Of a stretch of DNA of 23,292 nt, positions 15,819 through 23,140 are shown in pieces. The DNA is taken from contig JBGCDW010000084.1 of NCBI GenBank assembly GCA_045105775.1, positions 1-23,292 of the forward strand, in the 5' to 3' direction. The position numbers and the translations under genes were made by a program. The notes under the pieces are model-generated. The model was given only the letters and a program-made list of their open reading frames with translations, was not told the origin of the DNA and made no database searches. Origin of the DNA: Aureispira sp045105775 (GTDB lineage Bacteria; Bacteroidota; Bacteroidia; Chitinophagales; Saprospiraceae). Each line of letters starts with the position of its first letter. Position 1 is the first letter of the stretch.

Positions 15819-17471
15819 ATGAATGGAAATTTTGAATTATTCGACTACATCGTATTTATAGGCTATGCCATCTTGATCCTATCAGTAGGTCTGTGGGTTT
15901 CTAGGGGCGAAAAAGGAGAAGAAAAAAATGCCGAAGATTACTTTTTGGCCAGTAAATCGCTTCCTTGGTGGGCCGTAGGTACATCGCTCATTGCAGCCAA
16001 TATCTCGGCTGAACAATTTATAGGGATGTCGGGTTCTGGTTATGCACTGGGTTTGGCTATTGCCTCTTATGAATGGATGGCAGCCCTTACCTTACTCTTG
16101 GTTGGAAAGTTCTTCTTACCTATTTTTATAGAAAAGGGATTGTATACCATCCCCGAATTTGTAGAAAAACGTTATTCTACGAATCTAAAAACTATACTTG
16201 CCGTCTTTTGGATTGCCTTGTATGTCTTTGTTAACTTGGCTTCTGTCCTATATTTGGGTGCCTTGGCCTTGGAGAGTATCATGGGCATTCCGCTTATGAA
16301 TGGGGTTTTTGGATTGGCTCTATTTGCAGCGGCCTACTCTTTGTATGGTGGTTTATCGGCTGTAGCTTGGACCGATGTAATTCAAGTAGTATTCTTAGTA
16401 TTTGGAGGTTTAGTAACCACTTACTTAGCCTTAAATATCGTATCAGGTGATACGGGCATGTGGGCAGGTTTCACAACCATTTACGAACGAGCACCCGATC
16501 ACTTTGCCATGATTCTAGAACCTTCGCACCCCGAATATAAAAATTTGCCTGGTATAGGAGTTTTATTGGGTGGTATGTGGGTTGCCAACTTGTACTATTG
16601 GGGTTTCAACCAATACATTATTCAAAGAACCTTGGCTGCTAAATCTTTGGCAGAATCTCAAAAAGGAATCTTATTTGCAGCGGCACTCAAATTGTTTATT
16701 CCAATTATTGTTGTAGTGCCTGGTATTGCCGCCTATGTAATTGTAAATGATCCACAATTATTAGGAACATTGGGCGAAGCAGGAGTCACCAATATGCCAA
16801 CAGAAGGACAAGCCGACAAAGCCTATCCTTGGTTGTTGCAATTCTTACCAACAGGATTGAAAGGGTTGGCATTTGCAGCATTAACCGCCGCTATCGTTTC
16901 GTCTTTGGCTTCTATGCTCAACTCTACGGCAACCATCTTTACAATGGATATTTACAAGCAGTACATCAACAAAAATGCCACTGACAAAGCATTGGTCAAC
17001 ACTGGACGTATTTCAGCAGCCGTTGCCTTAATTATTGCTAGTATTATTGCTCCATTATTGGGTGGAATCGATCAAGCATTCCAATTTATCCAAGAATATA
17101 CAGGTATCGTGAGTCCCGGTATTTTAGCCGTATTTATGATGGGTCTGTTCTGGAAAAAGACGACCAACAGAGGTGCGATTATAGGGGCATTGGTTTCTAT
17201 TCCTATTGCCATGTATTTCAAAGTAGGCCCCAAAGGTTGGTCAGATAGCAGTTTGTTTGTAGACATTCCTTTCCTCAATCAAATGGGCTATACTGCACTG
17301 CTCACAGGGGTTGTTATTTCCTTGGTTAGTTTGCGTCAAAACAACGGAGCAGACGATGAGAAGAAAATCGAAATCAACAAAAAAACATTTGCTACAGAGC
17401 CTTTATTCAACATTGGTGCCTTCACCATTATGTTAATACTAGTCGCCTTGTATGCTTTCTTCTGGAAATAA
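15819..17471 (+). CDS. Sodium/sugar symporter of the SSS (SGLT) family, vSGLT-like
   Basis: 550 residues with about 14 membrane segments. It matches the Vibrio Na+/galactose symporter vSGLT closely enough to map its binding residues with an offset of three (positions recalled from the published structure). Sugar contacts N61, Q66, E85, N257 and K291 are kept, as are the gate residues M70, Y84, Y260 and W261. The Na+ site falls in SSLASMLNSTATIFTMDIY (S361/S362). It should therefore carry glucose or galactose with sodium across the inner membrane. It is divergent from the GH3 gene, whose product glucose is the likely cargo. Two terminators in a row follow it. Confidence 0.9.
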   Translation: MNGNFELFDYIVFIGYAILILSVGLWVSRGEKGEEKNAEDYFLASKSLPWWAVGTSLIAANISAEQFIGMSGSGYALGLAIASYEWMAALTLLLVGKFFLPIFIEKGLYTIPEFVEKRYSTNLKTILAVFWIALYVFVNLASVLYLGALALESIMGIPLMNGVFGLALFAAAYSLYGGLSAVAWTDVIQVVFLVFGGLVTTYLALNIVSGDTGMWAGFTTIYERAPDHFAMILEPSHPEYKNLPGIGVLLGGMWVANLYYWGFNQYIIQRTLAAKSLAESQKGILFAAALKLFIPIIVVVPGIAAYVIVNDPQLLGTLGEAGVTNMPTEGQADKAYPWLLQFLPTGLKGLAFAALTAAIVSSLASMLNSTATIFTMDIYKQYINKNATDKALVNTGRISAAVALIIASIIAPLLGGIDQAFQFIQEYTGIVSPGILAVFMMGLFWKKTTNRGAIIGALVSIPIAMYFKVGPKGWSDSSLFVDIPFLNQMGYTALLTGVVISLVSLRQNNGADDEKKIEINKKTFATEPLFNIGAFTIMLILVALYAFFWK

Positions 17472-17539
17472 TAGGTTTTAAGGTTATTCAGAAGTAGTCT
17501 GCGAGTATGATTAGGAGCAAAATAGCTCTATACTTATAA

Positions 17540-17585
17540 AAAATGCCCCGCCAAAAGCTATAAAAAGCGAAAAGCGGGGCATTTT
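17540..17585 (+). terminator. Intrinsic terminator after the symporter
   Basis: Perfect 12-base arms AAAATGCCCCGC (17540-17551) and GCGGGGCATTTT (17574-17585) with a 22-base loop. A and T runs on both sides make it able to act in either direction. Confidence 0.8.
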
Positions 17586-17640
17586 AGTTGGTTGGGTGGT
17601 CGTGTTTTTTTGTTTGAATGTGGTGCTAGTATATGATTGG

Positions 17641-17668
17641 GACACTCTTTTTTGGGGTGTCTTTTTTT
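17641..17668 (+). terminator. Second intrinsic terminator after the symporter
   Basis: Arms GACACTC (17641-17647) and GGGTGTC (17655-17661), with one G-T pair, are followed by seven T residues (17662-17668). It backs up the first terminator 55 bases upstream. Confidence 0.7.
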
Positions 17669-17867
17669 TAGCTTATAATGTTATGTTTTTTATTTTTAAT
17701 TGTTATTTTGGGTATGATTATGGCTTCAAATTAGCTGGTTATCTGTAGTAGGGTGGTATAGATACTCATTTGGTTGGTTGTTTGCACCTTTTATAAGTAT
17801 ATGGGTGTTTGTTTGTATGTTGTGTTTACACAACAGTTAGGAAAACTATAAAAAACTTAAATATAAT
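17669..17867. other. G/T-rich intergenic strip before the cassette array
   Basis: The plus strand from about 17586 to 17820 is rich in G and T and poor in C. No gene is seen. It ends in the hairpin and GTTAGG motif at 17818-17841, where the cassette array seems to begin. Confidence 0.4.
17818..17841. repeat. Possible left boundary of the cassette array: hairpin followed by GTTAGG
   Basis: TGTTGTG (17818-17824) and CACAACA (17829-17835) pair perfectly around TTTA. GTTAGG then follows at 17836-17841, which fits the first six bases of the integron core consensus GTTRRRY. The first cassette gene starts 26 bases further on. Boundary status is inference. Confidence 0.35.
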
Positions 17868-18596
17868 ATGCAAGGTATAATACAAGATACAATGCAAGTT
17901 TGCTTAAATGGTCATAAAATCAATGCAAGTTATAATCGTTATCCTGAGAGGAATAAAAAGTTTTGTGATACTTGTGGCATTAAAACAATTACAAAATGTC
18001 CCAAGTGTAATTCGTATATTAAAGGTAAAAAGCATGCTCAAGGAGCCTTCTCAACATATAGTCCTCCTGTAAAGGAATTTTGCGATAATTGCGGGGAATC
18101 ATATCCTTGGACAAAAACAAAAAAAGAAATAACCGAATTTGATAAAAACGGAATTGACATAATTTTTAATAAATTTCATAGTGTTGCTAAACATTTACTT
18201 TATCGATATAATGATAGAGACACACTAGAGATTACTGACGAGTATGACGTACAAGATTTATTAAATGCTCTTTTTGTTCAGTTTTATGATGATGTAAGAC
18301 CTGAAGAATGGAATCCAAGTTACGCTGGAGGTTCGACTAGAAATGATTTTCTTCTAAAAAATGAAGAAATAGTGATTGAAGTAAAAAAAACGAACAGAAG
18401 ACTAAAGGACAAACAAATTGGTGAACAATTAATAATTGATATTGCAAAATATCAAACTCATCCAAATTGTAAAGAATTATATTGTTTCGTTTATGACCCA
18501 GATGAGTATATAAAAAACCCTAAAGGGCTTATAAGCGACTTGGAAAAAGTAACAGAAAAAATAAAGGTTAACGTAATAATTAAGCCTGAAAGATAA
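17868..18596 (+). CDS. Zinc-ribbon plus PD-(D/E)XK nuclease (DpnII/MboI-like), cassette 1
   Basis: 242 residues. The N-terminal part (12-80) has paired cysteines C33-C36, C44-C47 and C72-C75, plus C12 with H16, as in zinc-ribbon proteins of the DUF2321 type. The C-terminal part (about 95-240) has the motif RPEEWNPSYAGGSTRNDFLLK, D160 then E171-x-K173 in IVIEVKKT, and IGEQLIIDIAKYQTHPNC followed by LYCFVYDP. This is a PD-(D/E)XK nuclease of the kind Pfam calls REase_DpnII-MboI, found in many putative defence genes. No methyltransferase lies next to it, so it is not a normal restriction enzyme pair. An attC-like site follows within 10 bases. Confidence 0.72.
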   Translation: MQGIIQDTMQVCLNGHKINASYNRYPERNKKFCDTCGIKTITKCPKCNSYIKGKKHAQGAFSTYSPPVKEFCDNCGESYPWTKTKKEITEFDKNGIDIIFNKFHSVAKHLLYRYNDRDTLEITDEYDVQDLLNALFVQFYDDVRPEEWNPSYAGGSTRNDFLLKNEEIVIEVKKTNRRLKDKQIGEQLIIDIAKYQTHPNCKELYCFVYDPDEYIKNPKGLISDLEKVTEKIKVNVIIKPER

Positions 18597-18604
18597 ATAC
18601 GTTT

Positions 18605-18800
18605 GCTAACACTATATATAGCAAATAGGGCTGGTTTGTGTTAGTTCGAAAAGTCTGTGTTTGTTTTCGAGGTCGCCAAATCTTTTGGTTTGGTATTAAA
18701 AGAGAAAAATTAAAACAAAACACAAAAGATTTGGCTTGTGGCTAAACCTAAAATAATCGTTTGTTCTCTGCCCTACTTGCCATATATTTAACGTTATAGG
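18605..18800 (+). repeat. attC-like recombination site 1
   Basis: It opens with GCTAAC (18605-18610) and closes with AACGTTATAGG (18790-18800). Outer arms 18614-18631 and 18770-18787 match at 16 of 18 positions; inner arms 18675-18687 and 18723-18735 (GCCAAATCTTTTG and its complement) match perfectly. The inferred cut is after G18793. At nearly 200 bases it is a long attC of imperfect-palindrome type. Confidence 0.7.
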
Positions 18801-18837
18801 CAACGAATACAGCAGATAAAATTAAACCAACTGAACT

Positions 18838-19941
18838 ATGGGTGACCAACTAAAAAAACTAAAAAAGTTGCGTAAACAAGTACGTAAATACGAAGATACA
18901 GTTAGGTATTATGAAAAATTATTCTTGGAAGATGGCGAAATAAGCATGTGGGAACAGGAACAACTTGATAACCTAAACCAAATGCTTAAAAAAATCAATA
19001 CACAAATAGATTGCAAAGAAAAGGAACTATCTCAGCGTGAAGCTATTAAAAATACATTTAACGCGACTAAAGAAATTGTATTTGATGAATTAAATACAAG
19101 TGATGACGTTATAGATGGCTCTATGATAGAAAATGTTCCTGTAGAAAAACTCAAAGATGGGAAAATTCATGGACTAAAGGTTACGGTTCATTCTGCTTTC
19201 TGGACAGAAAAACTTTTGGATTGGGTCATGGAAAAACCCAATATTTCGGCAGAGGATTTGGTAAAAGAAATACTAAGAATAAACAACAAGGATTATAAAG
19301 ACAATGATAGTTACAAACACGCTATAAAAAACTATGAATGTGCTGGAAGCTTAGTTTCTGTAAAAAAAGGAAGTGGAGGCTTTGAATTGACAGGATATAC
19401 GAATGCCAATGGTGGAGCGGTCGTTAGATTTACTATTTACATGATTGCAGCAAAAATAGTTCAGGTAAAAATAATTTCTCCTATTAAAATTCCTGAGAAA
19501 AAACAAGGTATGCAACAAATGACAGGTGTGGCAGGAGGAGCAGCTACATTTGTTATGAAATATTCTGGTTTTGGTAAATTAAGCCGCGCGCTTACTAACT
19601 ACATGGAAGGAAAAGACCCTTGGACAGGAGCAAAAGGCTCTACCTTTGATTTAGCAATTGGAGGTGTTACTGATTTACTAACAATGGGACTTGGTGGTCC
19701 CCAATCTGCAATTGCAAATATTACTCTGAATGTATTCCAAGAAGCTCTAGAAAGAATACCTGCCGAAAGGCTAGCTGAATTGGGACTTTCACAAAAGCAC
19801 ATTGGAGTTGGCCGAGAAACTATAGATATTATTTTATCTCTTAAAGAAGAAAACGGTGTGATAAAAGGTGCTGAAATTGTATCAAATGTCATTCAAGAAT
19901 ACTATGCAGTAAAAGACTTAAACAATAATGAAGATGAATAA
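18838..19941 (+). CDS. Coiled-coil and glycine-rich protein of unknown function, cassette 2
   Basis: 367 residues, no family recognised and no signal peptide. Residues 1-70 are a charged, heptad-like coiled coil (LKKLKKLRKQVRKYEDTV..., LNQMLKKINTQI). Residues about 110-215 form a mixed alpha/beta region ending in a hydrophobic strand pair (AVVRFTIYMIAAKIVQVKIISP). From about 225 there is a glycine- and alanine-rich, mildly hydrophobic stretch (GVAGGAATFVMKY, AIGGVTDLLTMGLGG) reminiscent of membrane-inserting or pre-toxin segments, then a helical tail. The stop overlaps the next gene by 14 bases, so the two are translated together and probably work as a pair. Effector plus membrane partner or immunity protein is one reading; it is inference only. 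Confidence 0.6.
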   Translation: MGDQLKKLKKLRKQVRKYEDTVRYYEKLFLEDGEISMWEQEQLDNLNQMLKKINTQIDCKEKELSQREAIKNTFNATKEIVFDELNTSDDVIDGSMIENVPVEKLKDGKIHGLKVTVHSAFWTEKLLDWVMEKPNISAEDLVKEILRINNKDYKDNDSYKHAIKNYECAGSLVSVKKGSGGFELTGYTNANGGAVVRFTIYMIAAKIVQVKIISPIKIPEKKQGMQQMTGVAGGAATFVMKYSGFGKLSRALTNYMEGKDPWTGAKGSTFDLAIGGVTDLLTMGLGGPQSAIANITLNVFQEALERIPAERLAELGLSQKHIGVGRETIDIILSLKEENGVIKGAEIVSNVIQEYYAVKDLNNNEDE

Positions 19942-20374
19942 GATTCCTTTCTTTTATAAATCATACTTATATAACCTTGATCCTGATATCAGTATTGAGG
20001 AATTATTACTACCATTACAAAGGGGAGGATATGGAAGTTTAAAACTAAAAAAACGATATAGTGACAATCACTGCGCATATAAATACTTAATATCTAGTAG
20101 AGCAGGTGAAATATTAGTTTTTGTAGAAAAAAAAGTTGACAAAATTGAGATTTTTATAAGAGAAGGCCTTTTTGGCTTTTTTCTACCCGTAATATTTGGT
20201 ATATTTTCTACTATTGCTTTCATTAAACAAGTAAATGAAGTTGGCTTCCTTTTATTATTAGGTTTCTGTATATTCTTTTGTTTAATACTATTTTCATTTA
20301 AGTACTATACAAAACAAATAATCAAAAAGATAGAATATCAGATAAACTCTTCACCTGAATCCAACAAGATATAA
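19928..20374 (+). CDS. Two-TM membrane protein of unknown function, partner in cassette 2
   Basis: 148 residues from the ATG at 19928, or 146 from the ATG at 19934; both lie inside the end of the preceding gene. An N-terminal cytosolic-looking domain of about 78 residues (LLLPLQRGGYGSLKLKKRY, EILVFVEKKVDKIEIFI) is followed by two membrane segments (81-99 and 106-124) and a basic tail (KYYTKQIIKKIEYQ). No family recognised. The tight overlap with a putative coiled-coil effector suggests a membrane anchor, target or immunity partner. The next recognisable element is an attC-like site 128 bases downstream, so these two genes form one cassette. Confidence 0.6.
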   Translation: MKMNKIPFFYKSYLYNLDPDISIEELLLPLQRGGYGSLKLKKRYSDNHCAYKYLISSRAGEILVFVEKKVDKIEIFIREGLFGFFLPVIFGIFSTIAFIKQVNEVGFLLLLGFCIFFCLILFSFKYYTKQIIKKIEYQINSSPESNKI

Positions 20375-20502
20375 AACGGCAATTGCTTCCTGTGTCAACG
20401 GTTAGTTTATAAAGTATCCGAAAAAAAAGGTGTAGATCAAAAGTGTTCAATTCTTCAATGTAGATTTCGTTATGACGATTAAATTAAAAAAACAACACGA
20501 CA

Positions 20503-20564
20503 GCTAACAATGTATAAAACGGCTAATGTCGTTAAACGCGCCGCCATCGTTTGCACAAAGCGTT
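20503..20564 (+). repeat. attC-like recombination site 2
   Basis: 62 bases from GCTAAC (20503) to GCGTT (20560-20564). It aligns without gaps to site 4 at 23076-23137, agreeing at 48 of 62 positions, with both ends (GCTAACAA and the CATCGTTTG...AAGCGTT part) best kept. Short complementary arms lie inside each end. The inferred cut is after G20562. Confidence 0.75.
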
Positions 20565-20580
20565 CATCAAATAAAAAACA

Positions 20581-21555
20581 ATGGAATATCATTTTTATCC
20601 TCCATTTTTCGTCGTTTCAGAATCAACAAGTTTCTTTGATGCTTGGGAATCCTTTTGTCGAAAAATTTTAAATCTTGAAAATAAAACTCATGAAATATAT
20701 AAAAGAAGCCCACCAGAAAATGGAGTTGATCTCTTCTATAAATCTAAAAAAATTGCTTATCAGTGTAAGTCCACTCAATCTAGTTTAGACCCAAAGTTCA
20801 ATATAACAAAAGCTGTGGACTCTTTAAAAACAGCTATCAAAGCTAAAGAAGAAATTGGATGGGAAGAATATCACTTATGCACAAATATTGAAATTACAGG
20901 AAAGCAACAAAATACTCTTGAAAAAGTGTTCCCTGACATAAAATTCAAACCTCTCTCTTTCTGGATGGAAATGTGTGAAAAATATCCAAGTAAAGTCCGA
21001 AAAAATTTTCGTCAGCTAGTCAAAACTCCTACTAGATCAAGTCCAATTGATAAAATAGATAGCTTTGAAAAATTTTATACAGAAATTCAAAGAGAAAAAT
21101 TATTAAAAGACTCCTTTACAATCCTTCTTTATTCAGATAAAATGGAAAAGGTATTTGAGTTTAAAGTATCCAAAAATTTCACAGGAAATGACTTAATTGA
21201 AATAATTAGAAAACGTTTTTCTTTAATTAAACCCTTTGAATTTGATGGATTTCCTGTTGACAAAGATACTTATGGAAAAATAAAAGTTACAGTAGACTTA
21301 TACACAGAAACGAATCTGCTAGATAAAGAAAAGTCTTTAGAAGAGAATCAAATAAAAGGGCAAGATATACTTTGCTTAGTTTATGGGCTGGAAATAGACC
21401 AAAGCACTTTTCTTGATATAAAAAATAACGATGGGACTTTTACTACGAAAATGTCTTTTACTAAAAACATTACAGCAAATATTACAAGCGTAAAAAAATT
21501 ACTATTAAAAAAAGCAGAAATAAAAATTGATAAACTATTGAATGACAGAGAATAA
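20581..21555 (+). CDS. PD-(D/E)XK-like nuclease fused to a putative ubiquitin-like domain, cassette 3
   Basis: 324 residues. Residues about 15-145 look like a restriction-endonuclease fold: FFDAWESFCRKIL with E23, then GVDLFYKSKKIAYQCKS giving D50...Q61-x-K63, the D-QxK variant seen in Mrr/NERD-like nucleases, followed by alternating helices and strands. Residues about 178-268 resemble a beta-grasp ubiquitin-like domain: strands FTILLYSD and VFEFKVSKNF, helix NDLIEIIRKRFSL, strand KIKVTVDLYTE, then LDKEKSLEENQIKGQDILCLVYG, which parallels the LxxxxI..G..L.L ending of ubiquitin. A basic helix closes the chain. It is the only gene of its cassette and starts 17 bases after an attC-like site. Likely a defence effector; no known system name is claimed. 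Confidence 0.62.
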   Translation: MEYHFYPPFFVVSESTSFFDAWESFCRKILNLENKTHEIYKRSPPENGVDLFYKSKKIAYQCKSTQSSLDPKFNITKAVDSLKTAIKAKEEIGWEEYHLCTNIEITGKQQNTLEKVFPDIKFKPLSFWMEMCEKYPSKVRKNFRQLVKTPTRSSPIDKIDSFEKFYTEIQREKLLKDSFTILLYSDKMEKVFEFKVSKNFTGNDLIEIIRKRFSLIKPFEFDGFPVDKDTYGKIKVTVDLYTETNLLDKEKSLEENQIKGQDILCLVYGLEIDQSTFLDIKNNDGTFTTKMSFTKNITANITSVKKLLLKKAEIKIDKLLNDRE

Positions 21556-21571
21556 ATATAAAAAGACGATT

Positions 21572-21707
21572 GACAACAATGTGTATGTGGTCATGCGAGT
21601 TCAGGGCTGAAGAAAGAGCCTCGTCTTTGATTTTAAAACGCAAAATCACAGATTTTTCAGCTTTCGCACATCACATACATTCACGTTCGAGGGCAAGCCT
21701 CGGCGTT
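21572..21707 (+). repeat. attC-like recombination site 3
   Basis: It opens with GACAAC (21572-21577). The left arm TGTATGTG...TGCGA (within 21581-21598) pairs with TCGCA...CACATACA (within 21664-21680), continued inward by GCTGAA / TTCAGC. A small inner hairpin TGATTTT / AAAATCA lies at 21628-21648. The right end is either ACGTT (21683-21687) or, after a small CGAGG/CCTCG hairpin, GCGTT (21703-21707). The second fits sites 2 and 4 better. Confidence 0.6.
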
Positions 21708-21808
21708 ACTTGCAATCAGATACTTTGACCACAAAAGCCTAATAATAAACTTAATGCAATATCTACTTAACAACCTATGCTAAATTGTTTTAAAACAGAA
21801 CAACCAAT

Positions 21809-21839
21809 TGTTTGATTTGGAAACATTTTTGTATACTTG
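21809..21839 (+). promoter_or_regulatory. Putative Bacteroidota-type promoter of the toxin-antitoxin pair
   Basis: TTTG at 21811-21814 and TATACTTG at 21832-21839 resemble the -33 TTTG and -7 TAnnTTTG elements, with 17 bases between them. Transcription would begin about 30 bases before the ATG at 21875. This also argues against the TTG start at 21812. Confidence 0.45.
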
Positions 21840-21874
21840 CATGTAATACATTTATATTATTTAAAGCGTCCAAA

Positions 21875-22672
21875 ATGAATCAAAATCTCTCACAAAAAGA
21901 AATGGGTCATCGCATCTCTGAACTTAGGCAATTCAAAGGACTATCACAAGATGATCTGGCAAATGAAATTAAATTATCTCGATCTTCTTTAGCTCAAATA
22001 GAACTTGGGAATCGGAAACTAAATGTTATGGAGCTTCAGAAAATTTCTCATGTTCTTGGGTTTTCACTTGATACGTTTCTGTCTCTAAACTTTAGCATTC
22101 ATAAAATTTCTAATCAAGATTCTGATAATATTGCTCTTAGTGATACTTATAGAATTTCTGAACCTACCCTAAATGTCAATAAATTTTCCAATGTCTTACT
22201 TTATATTTTAGAAAGATGTGCTGGTAAACCGAATGTGGGAGAAACCTTAATATATAAATTACTTTATTTCTCTGATTTTAATTACTATGAATTATATGAA
22301 GAACACTTAACGGGTGCTAAATATCATAAACTTCCATTTGGGCCTGTTCCTCAAAATGTACAATCATTAATAAATAAAATGGTAAATGATGATAAAAGCA
22401 TCAAAAGGATTAAAACAGATTATCACAGTTATAAGCAAACTCGATATATTCCATTAGTAAAAGCTAAACTTATAGAACTCAAAGCAAGTGAAACTGACAT
22501 TTTAGATCGTGTTATCGAACAATTTTCAGATTGGTCTGCCTCAGCAATAAGTGAATATTCGCATAAGGATATTCCTTGGTTAGTTTCTAAAGAAGGTGAA
22601 GAAATTGATTATGAATTGTCTCTTTATCGAGAAGCTCCATTTTCAGTAAGGAATTATGATGAAACCGAATAA
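21875..22672 (+). CDS. Antitoxin with Xre-type HTH and Panacea (DUF4065) domain, cassette 4
   Basis: 265 residues from the ATG at 21875; the frame is open from a TTG at 21812, but that lies within the promoter. An N-terminal Xre-family helix-turn-helix (about 8-62: GHRISELRQFKGLSQDDLANEI, SRSSLAQIELGNRKL) is followed after a linker by the Panacea/SocA-like domain (about 110-255: ETLIYKLLYFSDFNYYELYEEHLTGAKYHKLPFGPVPQ as two adjoining pieces, ending SEYSHKDIPW). Panacea antitoxins neutralise many unrelated toxins and often carry HTH domains for autoregulation. The toxin gene starts two bases after its stop, the usual antitoxin-first order. Confidence 0.85.
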   Translation: MNQNLSQKEMGHRISELRQFKGLSQDDLANEIKLSRSSLAQIELGNRKLNVMELQKISHVLGFSLDTFLSLNFSIHKISNQDSDNIALSDTYRISEPTLNVNKFSNVLLYILERCAGKPNVGETLIYKLLYFSDFNYYELYEEHLTGAKYHKLPFGPVPQNVQSLINKMVNDDKSIKRIKTDYHSYKQTRYIPLVKAKLIELKASETDILDRVIEQFSDWSASAISEYSHKDIPWLVSKEGEEIDYELSLYREAPFSVRNYDETE

Positions 22673-22674
22673 CC

Positions 22675-23064
22675 ATGATATTTGAAGAGTTAGGCGAATT
22701 CAAAAAAGACTTAAAATCGCTCCTTAAGAAATATAGAAGTTTAAAAGAAGATTTAGAAGTGGTAAAGAAAATATTGCAAGCACTTCCTGATGAAAGACCT
22801 CCTTTTAGTTTTCGAATAGATAATTTAGGAATTGAAACTTGTGTGATTAAAGTAAAGAAAATTGCCTGTAAAGCACTAAAAGGTAAAGGCGTGAATTCAG
22901 GGTTGCGATTAATTTATGCTTACTTTGAAGAGCTTAAAGAAATCAAAGAAGAGGATGTTGTAACTCAAAAAGCAAGGGACGCTAAAATTATTATGGTTGA
23001 AATTTTTCATAAAAATAATAAAGCAATTGAAGATAAGGAAAGGATTAAACGCCACTTCAAATAA
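22675..23064 (+). CDS. RelE/ParE-like toxin partner of the Panacea antitoxin, cassette 4
   Basis: 129 residues, a usual size. It starts with helices rich in lysine and leucine (FKKDLKSLLKKYRSLKEDLEVV), then strands with CVIKVKKIACKALKGKG, SGLRLIYAYF, AKIIMVEIFHK and a closing KERIKRHFK. This helix-helix-strand order and the R-L-I-Y and V-E-I-F-H-K segments resemble RelE/HigB-type mRNA interferases. The gene lies directly after the antitoxin and before an attC-like site. Its activity as a ribosome-dependent or free ribonuclease is inferred. Confidence 0.7.
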   Translation: MIFEELGEFKKDLKSLLKKYRSLKEDLEVVKKILQALPDERPPFSFRIDNLGIETCVIKVKKIACKALKGKGVNSGLRLIYAYFEELKEIKEEDVVTQKARDAKIIMVEIFHKNNKAIEDKERIKRHFK

Positions 23065-23075
23065 AAAAGAAGGCA

Positions 23076-23137
23076 GCTAACAAAGTACAAAACGTACCTA
23101 GCCGCTAAACGAGCCACCATCGTTTGTACCAAGCGTT
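23076..23137 (+). repeat. attC-like recombination site 4
   Basis: 62 bases from GCTAAC (23076-23081) to GCGTT (23133-23137), aligning without gaps to site 2. GTACAAAACG near the left pairs with CGTTTGTAC near the right except for one extra A, the kind of extrahelical base that orients attC sites. The inferred cut is after G23135. Confidence 0.75.
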
Positions 23138-23140
23138 GCC

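Noticed and set aside
18605..18800. Reading attC-like site 1 as a simple terminator
   Set aside because: The inner stem is not followed by a T-run, and the outer arms plus the GCTAAC and ACGTT ends match the other sites.
21812..21874. TTG start giving a 286-residue antitoxin
   Set aside because: The extra residues precede a standard Xre HTH start and overlap a promoter-like sequence; the ATG at 21875 fits better.
17868..23064. CRISPR array or prophage as an explanation of the right-hand region
   Set aside because: There are no short regular repeats with spacers, no phage structural genes and no cas genes; the repeated elements are palindromic sites after each gene unit.
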